A stretch of DNA of 64,000 nucleotides from an uncultured Prevotella sp. (GTDB lineage: Bacteria > Bacteroidota > Bacteroidia > Bacteroidales > Bacteroidaceae): contig CAJOEC010000001.1 of the NCBI GenBank assembly GCA_905233425.1, forward strand, positions 1 through 64,000, read 5' to 3'. Shown here piece by piece: positions 8,303 to 18,270 of the stretch. A program made the position numbers and the translations under genes. The notes beneath the pieces were generated by a model. The model saw only the letters and a list, made by a program, of their open reading frames with translations, did not search any database and was not told the DNA's origin. Every line of letters starts with the position of its first letter. Positions within the stretch are counted from its first letter, which is position 1.

Positions 8303-9295
8303 CTACTCCTTGTCCAGTTTATACTTTGCGATATCGGTTCCAAACGACAGATTCAGACTCTCGAGCAAATCATCAAGCTCCGTGAGCGATTTCTTACCGA
8401 AGTTGCGGAATTTCAGGAGGTCAGTCTTGTTGTACTGTACAAGATCCCCGAGTGTCTCCACATCAGCTGCTTTCAAGCAGTTCAGTGCACGCACCGAGAG
8501 GTTCATATCCACAAGCTTGCTCTTCAACAGCTGGCGCATGTGCAGTATCTCCTCGTCGAATTCCTGGTTTGTCTCCGTCTCATGCGTCTCCAGTGTGATC
8601 TTCTCATCAGAGAAGAGCATGAAATGATAGATAAGTATCTTAGCGGCCTCCTTCAGGGCATCCTTCGGGTGTATGGAACCGTCCGTCGTCACTTCCAGCA
8701 CAAGTTTGTCGTAGTCGGTCTTCTGCTCGACACGATATGGCTCCACTGAATAGCGGACGTTACGGATGGGTGTGTAGATAGAGTCGATAGCGATGACGTT
8801 CACATCGGTGCAGAACTCGCGGTTCTCGTCTGCGGGAACATATCCGCGTCCCTTGTTAATCGTCAGGTCTATCTGCATTGAAGCTTTTGAGTCAAGATGA
8901 CAAATCACCAAATCGGGATTTAACACTTCAAATCCGGTCAGATACTTGCCGATGTCACCGGCCTTGAACTCGGTAGAATTCTCAACGGTGATGCTGACTT
9001 TCTCGTTCTCGAATTCTTCTACTACTTGCTTGAACCTTACCTGTTTCAGGTTCAAGATAATGTTGGTCACGTCCTCCTTAACGCCAGGAACGGATGAGAA
9101 CTCATGCTCTACGCCTCCAATACGGATGGTGTTGATGGCATAGCCCTCAAGCGATGAAAGGAGTATGCGGCGCAGGGCATTGCCGATGGTCACACCGAAG
9201 CCCGGCTCCAACGGCCGGAATTCGAACTTGCCGAACCGGTCGTTGGCTTCCAACATTACCACTTTATCGGGTTTTTGAAATGCTAATATCGCCAT
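8303..9295 (-). CDS. rpoA: RNA polymerase subunit alpha
   Basis: 330 residues of the usual length. The assembly domain spans about 1-230 ([30 protein letters not shown]). The C-terminal DNA/regulator-binding domain is at about 255-320 ([32 protein letters not shown]). It sits between rpsD and rplQ, 14 bases after rpsD, in the conserved alpha operon order. Confidence 0.98.
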   Translation of the reverse strand: MAILAFQKPDKVVMLEANDRFGKFEFRPLEPGFGVTIGNALRRILLSSLEGYAINTIRIGGVEHEFSSVPGVKEDVTNIILNLKQVRFKQVVEEFENEKVSITVENSTEFKAGDIGKYLTGFEVLNPDLVICHLDSKASMQIDLTINKGRGYVPADENREFCTDVNVIAIDSIYTPIRNVRYSVEPYRVEQKTDYDKLVLEVTTDGSIHPKDALKEAAKILIYHFMLFSDEKITLETHETETNQEFDEEILHMRQLLKSKLVDMNLSVRALNCLKAADVETLGDLVQYNKTDLLKFRNFGKKSLTELDDLLESLNLSFGTDIAKYKLDKE

Positions 9296-9309
9296 TAATT
9301 TAATGATTT

Positions 9310-9918
9310 TTAGTTCTTAGAGTACAACTCGACTATTAACTGCTCCTTGATGTTCTCGGGGATGTCCTCACGCTCGGGGCGATGGAGGAACTTGCCAGCC
9401 TTCTGCTGCTCGTCCCACTCAATCCAAGGATACTTACTATGGTTGAAACCTGCCAGTGCATCGGCAATCACCTCGAGAGATTTTGACTTCTCGCGCACGC
9501 CAATAATCTGTCCGGGCTTCACTGAATACGACGGAATGTTCACTACCTTGCCATCAACGACGATGTGGCGGTGGCCAACGAGCTGACGGGCAGCGGCACG
9601 TGTGGGAGCGAGTCCCAGACGGAACACCACGTTGTCGAGTCGGCTCTCAAGAAGCTGAAGCAGCACCTCACCGGTGATACCCTCAGCCTTGGCGGCTTTC
9701 TCAAACATGATGCGGAACTGGCGCTCAAGCACTCCGTAAGTGTACTTGGCTTTCTGCTTCTCTGCCAGCATGACAGCATACTCCGACTGCTTGCGGCGGC
9801 GGTTCTGGCCATGCTGTCCAGGAGGGAAGTTTCTCCTGGACAAAACTTTGTCCGGGCCGTAGATGGCTTCACCAAAACGGCGGGCAATTTTAGATTTCGG
9901 TCCAATATACTTTGCCAT
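9310..9918 (-). CDS. rpsD: 30S ribosomal protein S4
   Basis: 202 residues; binds 16S rRNA early in 30S assembly. The S4 RNA-binding domain is at about 93-155 ([30 protein letters not shown]). The N-terminus has no CxxC zinc cluster, so this is the zinc-free form. In E. coli S4 represses its own operon; whether it does so here cannot be told from the sequence. 75 bases separate it from rpsK. Confidence 0.98.
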   Translation of the reverse strand: MAKYIGPKSKIARRFGEAIYGPDKVLSRRNFPPGQHGQNRRRKQSEYAVMLAEKQKAKYTYGVLERQFRIMFEKAAKAEGITGEVLLQLLESRLDNVVFRLGLAPTRAAARQLVGHRHIVVDGKVVNIPSYSVKPGQIIGVREKSKSLEVIADALAGFNHSKYPWIEWDEQQKAGKFLHRPEREDIPENIKEQLIVELYSKN

Positions 9919-9993
9919 AATATCTGATAAAATTGAAATTATTGTTTCTTAGATTGTCTATATTACCTAAGAGGTCTAAAAGGTTTGGAAAAA

Positions 9994-10383
9994 TTACACG
10001 CGACGGCGTTTTGGTGGGCGGCAACCGTTATGTGGCAGCGGTGTGACGTCAACTATTTCCGTTACCTCAATGCCAGCTCCGTGGATTGCGCGGATGGCAG
10101 ACTCACGTCCATTGCCGGGACCCTTAACGTAGGCCTTGACCTTACGCAGACCGAGGTCGAAAGCGACCTTTGCGCAGTCCTCAGCAGCCATCTGGGCAGC
10201 ATACGGAGTGTTCTTCTTCGAGCCACGGAAGCCCATCTTACCAGCTGACGACCAGCTGATGACCTGGCCTTCATCGTTGGCCAGTGACACTATTACATTA
10301 TTAAAAGAGCTATGTACATGAAGCTGACCGAGAGCAGTCACCTTCACGTTTCTTTTCTTCGATACGACTGTTTTCTTTGCCAT
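9994..10383 (-). CDS. rpsK: 30S ribosomal protein S11
   Basis: 129 residues; platform protein near the 3' end of 16S rRNA. Typical motifs are [26 protein letters not shown] and the terminal [17 protein letters not shown] sequence (here [15 protein letters not shown]). Order rpsM-rpsK-rpsD-rpoA-rplQ is the standard alpha operon. Confidence 0.98.
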   Translation of the reverse strand: MAKKTVVSKKRNVKVTALGQLHVHSSFNNVIVSLANDEGQVISWSSAGKMGFRGSKKNTPYAAQMAAEDCAKVAFDLGLRKVKAYVKGPGNGRESAIRAIHGAGIEVTEIVDVTPLPHNGCRPPKRRRV

Positions 10384-10458
10384 AGTAATTTCTTATCTTA
10401 ATTGTTAATCGCCGAGGCGAAAACTCTTAATACTTAATTGTTTAATTCTTAACTCTAA

Positions 10459-10839
10459 TTACTTCGTGGCCTTCTTCTTGTTTGCAACAGTCTTCTTCTT
10501 ACCCTTACGGGTACGAGCGTTATTCTTTGTGCTCTGTCCACGAACGGGGAGACCATTACGATGACGCACTCCACGATAGCAACCAATATCCATCAGTCGC
10601 TTGATGTTCAGCTGAATCTCCGTGCGGAGATCACCTTCAACCTTGAATTCAGCGCCGATGATTTCACGGATTTTGGCTGCCTGGTCGTCACTCCATTCGT
10701 TGACTTTCAGGTCGCGGCTCACGCCGGCCTTGTCCAATATCTTTGCTGAACTACTTCGACCTATACCGTAAATATAGGTCAATGCGATTTCGCCACGCTT
10801 GTTCTGGGGCAAATCTACTCCAACAATTCTTATTGCCAT
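10459..10839 (-). CDS. rpsM: 30S ribosomal protein S13
   Basis: 126 residues; head protein contacting the P-site tRNA through its basic tail. It begins [15 protein letters not shown] with the helix-two-turn-helix core ([14 protein letters not shown]) and ends with a Lys-rich tail after [16 protein letters not shown]. It is separated by 115 bases from rpmJ, a gap that contains a candidate promoter at 10897-10905, so it may head an independently transcribed alpha operon. Confidence 0.98.
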   Translation of the reverse strand: MAIRIVGVDLPQNKRGEIALTYIYGIGRSSSAKILDKAGVSRDLKVNEWSDDQAAKIREIIGAEFKVEGDLRTEIQLNIKRLMDIGCYRGVRHRNGLPVRGQSTKNNARTRKGKKKTVANKKKATK

Positions 10840-10896
10840 TTGTTGTAAAAAAGATAAAATAAATTAGATAAAATTTAGGATTTCGCTAAATAGCCC

Positions 10897-10905
10897 GCAA
10901 AGTTA
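10897..10905 (-). promoter_or_regulatory. candidate internal promoter before rpsM
   Basis: The minus strand reads TAACTTTGC, matching the TAnnTTTGC -7 element, in the largest gap of this half of the cluster. It would give a leader of about 50 bases to rpsM. No convincing -33 TTG is seen, so support is moderate. Confidence 0.5.
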
Positions 10906-10954
10906 AGGAAATAATCTTATATCTCCTACCCTTTTGCCGAATATTTAATCTTTT

Positions 10955-11071
10955 TTAACCCTGACGCATTTTGTACTTAGGGTTTTTCTTGTTGATTACG
11001 AACAGGCGTCCCTTGCGACGCACAATCTTGCAGTCGGGGGTGCGCTTCTTCAATGATGCTCTTGTCTTCAT
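10955..11071 (-). CDS. rpmJ: 50S ribosomal protein L36
   Basis: 38-residue protein starting [19 protein letters not shown]. The usual zinc ligands (CxxC, C, H) of L36 are reduced to a single cysteine, so this is the zinc-independent form. It lies 15 bases after infA and 115 before rpsM, its standard place. The start follows directly from the conserved N-terminus. Confidence 0.95.
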   Translation of the reverse strand: MKTRASLKKRTPDCKIVRRKGRLFVINKKNPKYKMRQG

Positions 11072-11086
11072 AGTGTCTTAATGTGA

Positions 11087-11305
11087 TTATTTATATCGGA
11101 AAACGATTCTCCCTTTAGTCAGGTCGTATGGACTCATCTCCACCTTGACCTTGTCGCCGGGCAGTATGCGGATGTAGTGCAGACGCATTTTGCCCGATAT
11201 GTGTGCAATAATCTGCACACCATTTTCCAGTTCCACCCGGAACATAGCATTGGAGAGACTCTCCAGTATTGTTCCGTCTTGCTCAATAGCGTTTTGTTTA
11301 GACAT
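11087..11305 (-). CDS. infA: translation initiation factor IF-1
   Basis: 72-residue S1/OB-fold protein that occupies the ribosomal A site during initiation. Conserved stretches are [38 protein letters not shown] and [15 protein letters not shown]. It starts 3 bases after the map stop, so the pair is translationally close. Confidence 0.98.
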   Translation of the reverse strand: MSKQNAIEQDGTILESLSNAMFRVELENGVQIIAHISGKMRLHYIRILPGDKVKVEMSPYDLTKGRIVFRYK

Positions 11306-11308
11306 GCT

Positions 11309-12115
11309 TCACTCTTTGTAAATATTACCTTCTAATTTGTCAATTTCATCAAACGAGGATAGGATCTCAGCCTTACCTCTCCTTATGGCGATGGTATGTT
11401 CGAAATGTGCCGATGGCATTCCATCTCGTGTGCATACGCTCCATCTGTCAGGCTTGAGATAGATATCGCGCTTGCCCATGGTTATCATTGGCTCTATTGC
11501 TATGCACATCGATGCTTTGAGCATCACTCCGTTACCTCTTTTGCCATAGTTGGGCACCTGTGGGTCTTCGTGCATCTCCTTGCCTATTCCGTGTCCGGTG
11601 AGTTCCCTAACCACACCATATCCTTGTGCTTCACAAAGACTCTGCACTGCATAGCTGATATCACCAAGATGCGCTCCTGCAACGGCCTTCTCTATGCCCA
11701 TATAAAGAGCCTTCCTTGTAGTCCGAAGCAGCTTGTCGGTTTCTTCTGAGATTTCACCCACACGGAAAGTGTATGCAGAATCGCCATTGAATCCGTTAAG
11801 CAGTGTGCCGCAGTCTATGGAGATAATATCGCCCTCCTTCAACACAGTATCCTTGCTTGGCACTCCATGCACCACACAGTCGTTCACAGACGTGCAGATA
11901 CTTGAGGGAAAAGGACCTCCGTATGGATTTGGGAAGCCCATAAACGTAGGCACAGCCCCATGGTCGCGAATGAACTCGTCAGCAAGTTTGTCTAACTGCA
12001 GAGTAGTCACTCCAGGCCTTATATGTTTCGCTAATTCGCCAAGCGTTTTACCAACAAGTTGGTTCGCTTGGCGCATTAGCTCAATTTCTTCCTCTGTTTT
12101 CAGAAATATCTTCAT
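11309..12115 (-). CDS. map: type I methionine aminopeptidase
   Basis: 268-residue metalloprotease removing the initiator methionine from nascent proteins. Pita-bread fold motifs are visible: VHGVPS, DCGTLLNGFNGDSAYTF (metal aspartates), ELTGHGIGKEMHEDP (metal histidine), CIAIEPM and AHFEHTIA (metal glutamates). It lies between secY (5 bases) and infA (3 bases), a placement common in many bacteria, so it is co-expressed with the translation machinery. Confidence 0.98.
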   Translation of the reverse strand: MKIFLKTEEEIELMRQANQLVGKTLGELAKHIRPGVTTLQLDKLADEFIRDHGAVPTFMGFPNPYGGPFPSSICTSVNDCVVHGVPSKDTVLKEGDIISIDCGTLLNGFNGDSAYTFRVGEISEETDKLLRTTRKALYMGIEKAVAGAHLGDISYAVQSLCEAQGYGVVRELTGHGIGKEMHEDPQVPNYGKRGNGVMLKASMCIAIEPMITMGKRDIYLKPDRWSVCTRDGMPSAHFEHTIAIRRGKAEILSSFDEIDKLEGNIYKE

Positions 12116-12120
12116 CAGAA

Positions 12121-13470
12121 TTAGTAGGCAGCGATTCCACCCATGTTGCGTCCGTGAATGCGTCCTGAGCTGAGCAGTCCGTCATAGTGACGCATGAGCA
12201 GATGACTCTCTATCTGCTGGAGTGTGTCGAGCACCACACCAACAAGAATCAGGAGCGACGTACCGCCGAAGAACTGTGCGAACTCCTGCTTGACGTCGAG
12301 CAGTCCGGCGAATGCCGGCATAATGGCTATGAAAGCGATGAACAGCGAACCGGGCAGTGTTATACGCGACATGATGGTGTCGATATACTCAGCCGTGTCC
12401 TTTCCTGGCTTCACGCCTGGAATGAATCCGTTATTACGCTTCATGTCCTCAGCCATCTGCGTTGGGTTGAGAGTGATAGCCGTGTAGAAATAGGTGAAGG
12501 CGATGATGAGTGCTGCAAACACCACGTTGTAGAGCCAACTCTGGTGGTCAGTCATCGAGCGCATGAACCAGCTTGCGTTCTGCGGGTCTGCATACTGCAT
12601 GAATGCCAGGGGGATGAACATCAGTGCCTGGGCAAAGATGATAGGCATCACATTAGCAGCGAACAGCTTGAGCGGAATGTACTGGCGTGCACCGCCATAC
12701 GTCTTGTTACCAACTACACGCTTTGCATACTGTACAGGAATCTTGCGGACACCCTGTACCAAAACTATAGATGCGCAAACAACTGCATAGAGAATGATGA
12801 TCTCGATGAGGAACATCACCAAACCGCCACCTGTGGCAGCGGCAAAGCGTGATTCCACCTCCTGTACGAAAGCCTGTGGCAGACGTGCAATAATACCAAT
12901 CATAATGATCAGTGAGACACCATTTCCAATACCCTTATCAGTGATGCGCTCACCCAACCACAGGATGAACATACTTCCTGCGGCAAGGATGATTGTTGCG
13001 GGAATCATAAACACCGGCCAGCTGATGCCAGATGCAAGAGCCGACCCTACCTGATATTTCAGGTTGATGAGGTAGCTCGGTGCCTGGAACAGCAGGATAG
13101 CCACTGTCAGGTACCGAGTGTACATGCTTATCTTTTTACGTCCGCTCTCACCTTCGCGCTGCATCTTCTGGAAATAAGGCACAGCTACCGCAAGGATCTG
13201 CATCACGATAGAAGCCGAGATGTAAGGCATGATTCCCAGCGCGAATATTGATGCGTGGGAAAAAGCACCACCCGAGAACATGTCGAGAAGTGACATCAGT
13301 CCGCCTTCAGTCTGCTTGTGTAGGGCATCAAGACTGTTATAGTCAATGCCCGGCAGCACAATCTTTGAGCCGAAGCGGTAGATAGCGACGAAAAGGACTG
13401 TAATGAGGATACGAGTGCGCAAGTCCTCAATCTTCCAGATGTTCTTCAGAGTGTCAATAAACTTCTTCAT
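12121..13470 (-). CDS. secY: protein translocase subunit SecY
   Basis: 449-residue channel subunit of the Sec translocon with ten predicted membrane helices. Family marks are GIMPYISASIVMQIL near residue 80, the plug region SLLDMFSGGAFSHASIFALG, and the cytoplasmic loop NPTQMAEDMKRNNGFIPGVK before helix 8. The gene lies between rplO and map, its usual spc-operon place; SecE and SecG are not in the window. Confidence 0.98.
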   Translation of the reverse strand: MKKFIDTLKNIWKIEDLRTRILITVLFVAIYRFGSKIVLPGIDYNSLDALHKQTEGGLMSLLDMFSGGAFSHASIFALGIMPYISASIVMQILAVAVPYFQKMQREGESGRKKISMYTRYLTVAILLFQAPSYLINLKYQVGSALASGISWPVFMIPATIILAAGSMFILWLGERITDKGIGNGVSLIIMIGIIARLPQAFVQEVESRFAAATGGGLVMFLIEIIILYAVVCASIVLVQGVRKIPVQYAKRVVGNKTYGGARQYIPLKLFAANVMPIIFAQALMFIPLAFMQYADPQNASWFMRSMTDHQSWLYNVVFAALIIAFTYFYTAITLNPTQMAEDMKRNNGFIPGVKPGKDTAEYIDTIMSRITLPGSLFIAFIAIMPAFAGLLDVKQEFAQFFGGTSLLILVGVVLDTLQQIESHLLMRHYDGLLSSGRIHGRNMGGIAAY

Positions 13471-13485
13471 CGTAGAAATAATGGT

Positions 13486-13935
13486 TTAGATAATTGTTGC
13501 GTTTCCACCTACAGCCTTTATGGCTTCCTCTGCTTTCTTCGAGAAGGCATTAGCCTCAACATCGATTTTAGCTTTCAGTTCGCCATTGCCAAGTATTTTC
13601 ACCAGTTCCTTGCCGTTTGTAAGTCCGGCAGCCACCAGCTCAGCGACACCGATTTTGGTGAGTCCCTTCTCCTCAGCCATTTTCTGGAGTGTGGAGAGGT
13701 TGACGGCGAAATACTCCTTGTGGTTGATGTTCTTGAAGCCCGACTTAGGCAGACGGCGCTGCAGAGGCATCTGTCCGCCCTCAAAACCGACCTTCTTCTT
13801 GTAACCAGAGCGTGCCTTGGCACCTTTGTGTCCGCGTGTGGAAGTGCCACCGAGGCCTGAGCCTGGGCCACGACCAATTCTGCGGTGTGAGTGTGTTGAA
13901 CCGGCAGCTGGTTTCAAATTATTCAGTTTCATCAT
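13486..13935 (-). CDS. rplO: 50S ribosomal protein L15
   Basis: 149 residues; late-assembling large-subunit protein. It begins MKLNNLKPAAGSTHSHRRIG with the Gly-rich GRGPGSGLGGTSTRGHKG extension threading into rRNA and the core GFEGGQMPLQRRLPK. Two ATGs in a row make the start uncertain by one codon. Immediately upstream of secY (15 bases). Confidence 0.97.
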   Translation of the reverse strand: MMKLNNLKPAAGSTHSHRRIGRGPGSGLGGTSTRGHKGAKARSGYKKKVGFEGGQMPLQRRLPKSGFKNINHKEYFAVNLSTLQKMAEEKGLTKIGVAELVAAGLTNGKELVKILGNGELKAKIDVEANAFSKKAEEAIKAVGGNATII

Positions 13936-13968
13936 TTTGATTATCTCTTTAAAGTGTTATTACTGTGA

Positions 13969-14145
13969 TTAGTCGATAACGTTCACCAGGTGATGCACCT
14001 TGCGGATCATGCCACGGATAGCGGGGGAATCCTCCTTCTCCACCACATGTCCGATCTTACGGAGACCAAGGGCTTCGAGGGTACGCTTCTGGTCAACGGG
14101 ATAACCGATTTTACTCTTTATCTGCTTAATCTTTATTGTTGCCAT
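13969..14145 (-). CDS. rpmD: 50S ribosomal protein L30
   Basis: 58 residues, short bacterial type. It starts [20 protein letters not shown] and continues with the signature [11 protein letters not shown] and a C-terminal [12 protein letters not shown]. It is encoded between rpsE and rplO in the normal order, with a stop at 13969-13971. Confidence 0.96.
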   Translation of the reverse strand: MATIKIKQIKSKIGYPVDQKRTLEALGLRKIGHVVEKEDSPAIRGMIRKVHHLVNVID

Positions 14146-14166
14146 AGTCTGTTGTCTCCTCTTCTT

Positions 14167-14679
14167 TTATCCGTTGAACACTTTATCCATGCTGATGCCA
14201 CGTGTGCCAGCCACGGTGTATGCGTCGCGCATCTGGCTGAGAGCCACGATGGTAGCCTTAACCAGGTTGTGGGGGTTCGACGAACCCTTCGACTTTGCGA
14301 GCACATCCTTCACACCTGCGCTCTCCAATACGGCACGCATGGCACCACCGGCCACCAGTCCCGTACCTGCTGCTGCAGGCTTGAGGAACACCTGTGCACC
14401 ACCGAAGCGTGCTTCCATCTCATGAGGTATTGTACCCTTCAGCACAGGAACCTTGACAAGATTCTTCTTTGCAGACTCTACGCCCTTGGCGATAGCGGCC
14501 TGCACCTCACCGGCCTTACCCAGTCCCCAGCCAATGACACCGTTGCCGTCGCCGACAACCACTATGGCTGCGAAAGTGAAGGTGCGACCACCCTTTGTCA
14601 CCTTGGTAACACGGTTGATGGCAACCAGTCTGTCTTTCAGTTCTACGTCACTATTTACTCTAACTCTGTTCATTGCCAT
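14167..14679 (-). CDS. rpsE: 30S ribosomal protein S5
   Basis: 170 residues; decoding-fidelity protein at the 30S neck. The N-terminal double-stranded RNA-binding-like domain (about 15-75, [20 protein letters not shown]) is followed by the S5 C-terminal domain with [19 protein letters not shown]. 6 bases separate its start from the rplR stop. Confidence 0.98.
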   Translation of the reverse strand: MAMNRVRVNSDVELKDRLVAINRVTKVTKGGRTFTFAAIVVVGDGNGVIGWGLGKAGEVQAAIAKGVESAKKNLVKVPVLKGTIPHEMEARFGGAQVFLKPAAAGTGLVAGGAMRAVLESAGVKDVLAKSKGSSNPHNLVKATIVALSQMRDAYTVAGTRGISMDKVFNG

Positions 14680-14685
14680 AATCGT

Positions 14686-15030
14686 TTAAAAATTAAGTCC
14701 ACCTTTACGTGCTGCGTCGGCCAGCGACTTCACGCGACCATGATAGAGATAGCCATTGCGGTCGAAGACCACTGCGCTCACGCCGGCCTCCTTAGCCTTT
14801 GCGGCAATCAGTTCGCCCACCTTGGCAGCCTGCTCAATTTTCGGCATGGCCTCGAGGCCAAGTGAAGAAGCGGCAGCAAGTGTTTTACCTTCCAAATCAT
14901 TAATCACCTGAACGTAGATCTGCTTGTTCGAGCGGAACACGCTCATACGGGGACGCTCGGCAGTGCCGTTGACGCTCTTACGAATTCTATGCTTAATCTT
15001 GATTCGTCTTTCAACTTTCTTTGTTGTCAT
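14686..15030 (-). CDS. rplR: 50S ribosomal protein L18
   Basis: 114 residues; binds 5S rRNA. Motifs are [36 protein letters not shown] and [20 protein letters not shown]. The ATG at 15030 (MTTKKVERR) is chosen over an upstream in-frame TTG two codons earlier because it matches the family start. The spacer to rplF contains four TTTACGA heptamers. Confidence 0.97.
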   Translation of the reverse strand: MTTKKVERRIKIKHRIRKSVNGTAERPRMSVFRSNKQIYVQVINDLEGKTLAAASSLGLEAMPKIEQAAKVGELIAAKAKEAGVSAVVFDRNGYLYHGRVKSLADAARKGGLNF

Positions 15031-15036
15031 AATCAA

Positions 15037-15064
15037 TTTACGATTTACGATTTACGATTTACGA
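15037..15064. repeat. four TTTACGA heptamers between rplF and rplR
   Basis: Four perfect head-to-tail copies of TTTACGA fill the spacer. The same heptamer recurs at 21369-21382. It may be a relic of slipped replication; no function is visible. Confidence 0.9.
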
Positions 15065-15068
15065 ATGA

Positions 15069-15638
15069 TTACTTAGCTGAAGCCGACTTACCCGACTTGC
15101 GACGGATGACCTCACCCTTGAACAAGATACCCTTTCCTTTGTAAGGCTCAGGCTTGCGGAAAGAACGAATTTTAGCGCAGATGAGACCGAGCAGCTGCTT
15201 GTCGCACGACTCGAGGATGATCTGCGGATTCTGGTTGCGCTCCGACTTTGTCTCCACCTTCACTTCCTTTGGAAGCTGGATGAAAATGGGGTGTGTATAG
15301 CCCAGTGCGAACTCAATGAGGTTACCCTGGTTGCTCACGCGGTATCCCACGCCCACGAGTTCCATCTCTTTCTTATAACCCTCGCTGACACCGACAACCA
15401 TGTTGTTGACAAGTGCACGGTAGAGACCGTGGAATGCCTGCTTCTGCTTGATGTTCACGGGGCTGTTCTCGTCTACCTCGAATGTGACGTGACCGTCCTC
15501 AATCTTCACGTTGATAGACTTGTCGACCTTCTGACTCAGTTCTCCCTTGGGACCTTTCACGGTGATGACACCGTCCTTGTCCTGTGCTACTGTTACGCCT
15601 GCGGGAATGCTAATTGGCAGTTTACCTATTCTTGACAT
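15069..15638 (-). CDS. rplF: 50S ribosomal protein L6
   Basis: 189 residues with the two related L6 domains and the conserved ends MSRIGKLPI and EPYKGKGI. The ATG at 15638 is preferred to an in-frame TTG at 15653. A purine-rich GGAGGAAAG stands about 4 to 12 bases upstream on the minus strand, an unusually good Shine-Dalgarno-like site for this phylum. Confidence 0.97.
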   Translation of the reverse strand: MSRIGKLPISIPAGVTVAQDKDGVITVKGPKGELSQKVDKSINVKIEDGHVTFEVDENSPVNIKQKQAFHGLYRALVNNMVVGVSEGYKKEMELVGVGYRVSNQGNLIEFALGYTHPIFIQLPKEVKVETKSERNQNPQIILESCDKQLLGLICAKIRSFRKPEPYKGKGILFKGEVIRRKSGKSASAK

Positions 15639-15653
15639 AATGCTTTCCTCCAA

Positions 15654-16049
15654 TTAATAGACATAGCAAAGGACCTCACCGCCAATCTTCTGCTGAGCGG
15701 CCTCCTTGTTAGTCATAACACCCTTAGACGTGGACAGGATGGCGATACCCAGTCCGTTAATAACTCTCGGCATGTCCTTGTAACCAGTGTAGCGACGAAG
15801 ACCCGGAGTGCTCACGCGCTTCAGGTACTTGATAGCATTCTCCTTGGTCACAGGGTCATATTTCAGGGCCACCTTGATAGTGCCCTGAGGCCCATCCTCA
15901 ATGAACTTGTAGTTCAGGATGTAGCCCTTCTCGAAGAGGATTTTCGTGATTTCCTTCTTCAAGTTTGAAGCCGGAACTTCCACCACTCTGTGGTGCGCCA
16001 TGATGGCGTTTCTCAGCCTCGTCAGAAAATCTGCTATTGGATCTGTCAT
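15654..16049 (-). CDS. rpsH: 30S ribosomal protein S8
   Basis: 131 residues; central-domain assembly protein. It begins MTDPIADFLTRLRNAIMAHH and ends with the family signature ILSTSKGVMTNKEAAQQKIG-GEVLCYVY. In E. coli S8 represses the spc operon; a comparable site cannot be identified here by eye. 157 bases of heptamer-rich spacer separate it from rpsN. Confidence 0.98.
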   Translation of the reverse strand: MTDPIADFLTRLRNAIMAHHRVVEVPASNLKKEITKILFEKGYILNYKFIEDGPQGTIKVALKYDPVTKENAIKYLKRVSTPGLRRYTGYKDMPRVINGLGIAILSTSKGVMTNKEAAQQKIGGEVLCYVY

Positions 16050-16105
16050 AAATGATGAATTGTTTAATTAATCGGGACTCCCCCGACAATATTAAATACT
16101 CAATT

Positions 16106-16203
16106 GTTTAGTGTTTAGTGTTTAGAGTTTAGTGTTTAGAGACTTTAGTTTTGAGTCTGGTACGTGCCGACAGAAGTAAAGTCTCTCAACTCTCAACTCT
16201 CAA
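16106..16203. repeat. two heptamer arrays in the rpsN-rpsH spacer
   Basis: Five heptamers GTTTAGT/GTTTAGA at 16106-16140 and three CTCTCAA at 16183-16203 bracket a unique centre. The same 7-base period as in the rplF-rplR and rplD-rplW spacers suggests a common slippage process. Confidence 0.85.
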
Positions 16204-16206
16204 CTC

Positions 16207-16524
16207 TTACCAGCTTGCCTTCTTCACGCCAGGGATGAGGCCGCTGCTGGCCATCTCGCGGAACTGAATACGCGAGAGACCGAACTGGCGCATGTATCCC
16301 TTTGGACGCCCCGTGATCTTGCAGCGGTTGTGCAGACGAATGGGGTTGGCATTGCGTGGTATCGACTGGAGCTTTCTTGCAGCCTCGTATGCGGCCATTG
16401 CTCCTTCGTCGGTTGTCACGTCAGCATGTGCGATGATGCTCTTCAGGGCAGCACGTTTCTCGGCATAGCGGGCGACGAGCTTGGCACGTTTCACCTCGCG
16501 GGCCTTCATTGATTCTTTTGCCAT
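16207..16524 (-). CDS. rpsN: 30S ribosomal protein S14, zinc-free type
   Basis: 105 residues, the long form as in E. coli. The C-terminal core [20 protein letters not shown]...[11 protein letters not shown] carries only one cysteine, so it does not bind zinc (short S14 proteins have two CxxC). Start [13 protein letters not shown] is conserved. It lies 5 bases after rplE. Confidence 0.97.
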   Translation of the reverse strand: MAKESMKAREVKRAKLVARYAEKRAALKSIIAHADVTTDEGAMAAYEAARKLQSIPRNANPIRLHNRCKITGRPKGYMRQFGLSRIQFREMASSGLIPGVKKASW

Positions 16525-16529
16525 ATCTC

Positions 16530-17084
16530 TTAGTCGTTTTTAGCGTTCTTGAATGGTAAGCCGAAAGCCTTCAGCAGGGCGTAACCCTCCTCGTCGGTCT
16601 TGGCCGATGTAACGAAAGTGATGTTCATGCCCTGGATGCGGTCCACCTGGTCGATGTTGATCTCAGGGAATATGATCTGCTCCTGCACACCGAGTGTGTA
16701 GTTGCCCCGACCGTCGAACTTGCTCTCAATACCCTTGAAGTCACGGATACGCGGAAGAGCGATGCGCACGAGCTTCTCAAGGAACTCATACATGCGCTCA
16801 CGGCGCAGTGTCACCATGACGCCGATGGGCATCTTCTTACGCAGCTTGAAGTTGGCGATGTCCTTCTTCGAGTAGGTAGCCACGGCCTTCTGTCCGCAGA
16901 TGGCGCTCACCTCGTTGATGGCCACGTCGATGATCTTCTTGTCCTGAGTGGCGTCGCCCAGTCCCTGGTTGACGACAATCTTCTTCAGCTCAGGAATCTG
17001 CATTGCCGAAGTGTAGTTGAACTGTTTCTTCAGTGCCGGAGCGATCTGCTCACGGTACGTGTTCTTAAGTTGTGCTGTATTCAT
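16530..17084 (-). CDS. rplE: 50S ribosomal protein L5
   Basis: 184 residues; central protuberance protein contacting 5S rRNA and P-site tRNA. Typical phrases are [34 protein letters not shown] and [17 protein letters not shown]. Its start overlaps the rplX stop by one base (17084), implying coupled translation. Confidence 0.98.
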   Translation of the reverse strand: MNTAQLKNTYREQIAPALKKQFNYTSAMQIPELKKIVVNQGLGDATQDKKIIDVAINEVSAICGQKAVATYSKKDIANFKLRKKMPIGVMVTLRRERMYEFLEKLVRIALPRIRDFKGIESKFDGRGNYTLGVQEQIIFPEINIDQVDRIQGMNITFVTSAKTDEEGYALLKAFGLPFKNAKND

Positions 17085-17401
17085 TACTTAATCTCCTCCC
17101 CAGACTTTTTGGCCACACGGATGACGTTCTTGCCCTCGTGCTTGATGGAAACACGTGTGGGCTTGCCGCTCTTCGGGTCAATCAAACTTAAATTAGAAAT
17201 ATGGATGGGTGCCTCAACCTTCTCGAAGCCACCCTGAGGATTCTTGGCGCTGGGCTTTGTGCTCTTGTTGACGAAGTTCACTCCCTCAACGATGGCACGC
17301 TGCTTCTCTACCAAGACCTTCAGCACCTTGCCCGTCTTACCCTTGTCCTCACCGGCCAAGACGTAGACGATGTCGTTTTTCTTGATATGTAACTTGCTCA
17401 T
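17084..17401 (-). CDS. rplX: 50S ribosomal protein L24
   Basis: 105 residues; assembly initiator of the large subunit. The KOW motif [20 protein letters not shown] is near the N-terminus, followed by [14 protein letters not shown]. It lies 21 bases after rplN and overlaps rplE by one base. Confidence 0.98.
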   Translation of the reverse strand: MSKLHIKKNDIVYVLAGEDKGKTGKVLKVLVEKQRAIVEGVNFVNKSTKPSAKNPQGGFEKVEAPIHISNLSLIDPKSGKPTRVSIKHEGKNVIRVAKKSGEEIK

Positions 17402-17422
17402 TACTTTGAAATCTTTTTAATG

Positions 17423-17788
17423 TTAAAGAACCTCAGGTGCCAAAGAAACGACCTTCATGTTTACTGCACGCAGTTCACGTGCCACGGGTCCGAAGATGCG
17501 GCTTCCGCGGAGTTCGCCTGCATTGTTGAGCAGCACGCACGCATTGTCGTCGAAGCGGATGTAAGAACCGTCTGCGCGACGTATCTCCTTCTTCGTGCGA
17601 ACAATCAGAGCCTTCGACACTGTACCTTTTTTCACATCGCTGGTGGGAATGGCATTCTTGATGGCCACGACGATGATGTCGCCCACGCTGGCATAGCGGC
17701 GGCCTGTGCCACCGAGCACACGGATGCAGAGAGCCTCGCGTGCGCCGCTGTTGTCAGCAACTGTAAGTCTTGATTCTGCTTGTATCAT
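17423..17788 (-). CDS. rplN: 50S ribosomal protein L14
   Basis: 121 residues of standard length; beta-barrel protein at the subunit interface. Motifs are [37 protein letters not shown] and the end [14 protein letters not shown]. Three bases downstream of rpsQ. Confidence 0.98.
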   Translation of the reverse strand: MIQAESRLTVADNSGAREALCIRVLGGTGRRYASVGDIIVVAIKNAIPTSDVKKGTVSKALIVRTKKEIRRADGSYIRFDDNACVLLNNAGELRGSRIFGPVARELRAVNMKVVSLAPEVL

Positions 17789-17791
17789 AAT

Positions 17792-18049
17792 TTACTTGGC
17801 TTTTTCAACGATTTGTACTAATCTCCAGCGCTTTGTCTTCGACAGAGGGCGGGTTTCCATAATGAGCACTGTGTCGCCCACGTTGCACTCATTCTTCTCA
17901 TCATGTGCATGGTACTTTTTCGTCTTCTGGACGAACTTACCATAAATGGGGTGCTTCTCCTTGAACTTGGCGGCGATAACAATGGTTTTATCCATTTTGT
18001 TGCTAACGACGACACCCTGTCTAGTCTTTCTTAAATTTCTTGTTTCCAT
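17792..18049 (-). CDS. rpsQ: 30S ribosomal protein S17
   Basis: 85 residues; OB-fold primary 16S rRNA-binding protein. It starts [20 protein letters not shown]; an ATG three codons upstream (18058) is possible, but the family start is METRN/MEARN. Core phrases are [17 protein letters not shown] and [11 protein letters not shown]. Confidence 0.96.
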   Translation of the reverse strand: METRNLRKTRQGVVVSNKMDKTIVIAAKFKEKHPIYGKFVQKTKKYHAHDEKNECNVGDTVLIMETRPLSKTKRWRLVQIVEKAK

Positions 18050-18060
18050 CTGGACCATTG

Positions 18061-18255
18061 TTATTTGTTAAGTTCTCTCTGGCGGAGTTCCGTCTTCATT
18101 CTTGCGATGTCCCGACGTGTGGCCTTAATCAGCGATGGGTTCTCCAGGGGAGTAACGTTGTGGTTGAATTTCATCTGGTTGTACTTGGCAACCGTCTCGT
18201 CGATGCGCTCGGCCAGGTCTTTGGTCTCGAGTTCGCGAATTTCCTTGTTCTTCAT
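18061..18255 (-). CDS. rpmC: 50S ribosomal protein L29
   Basis: 64-residue helical protein near the exit tunnel, a docking site for trigger factor and SRP in studied bacteria. It begins [18 protein letters not shown] with the signature [11 protein letters not shown] near the end. Between rplP (15 bases) and rpsQ. Confidence 0.97.
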   Translation of the reverse strand: MKNKEIRELETKDLAERIDETVAKYNQMKFNHNVTPLENPSLIKATRRDIARMKTELRQRELNK

Positions 18256-18270
18256 AAGTTCCTACTCTGA

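Noticed and set aside
10955..11071. Broken rpmJ because zinc cysteines are missing
   Set aside because: The zinc-independent form of L36 is a normal variant; length and remaining sequence are intact.
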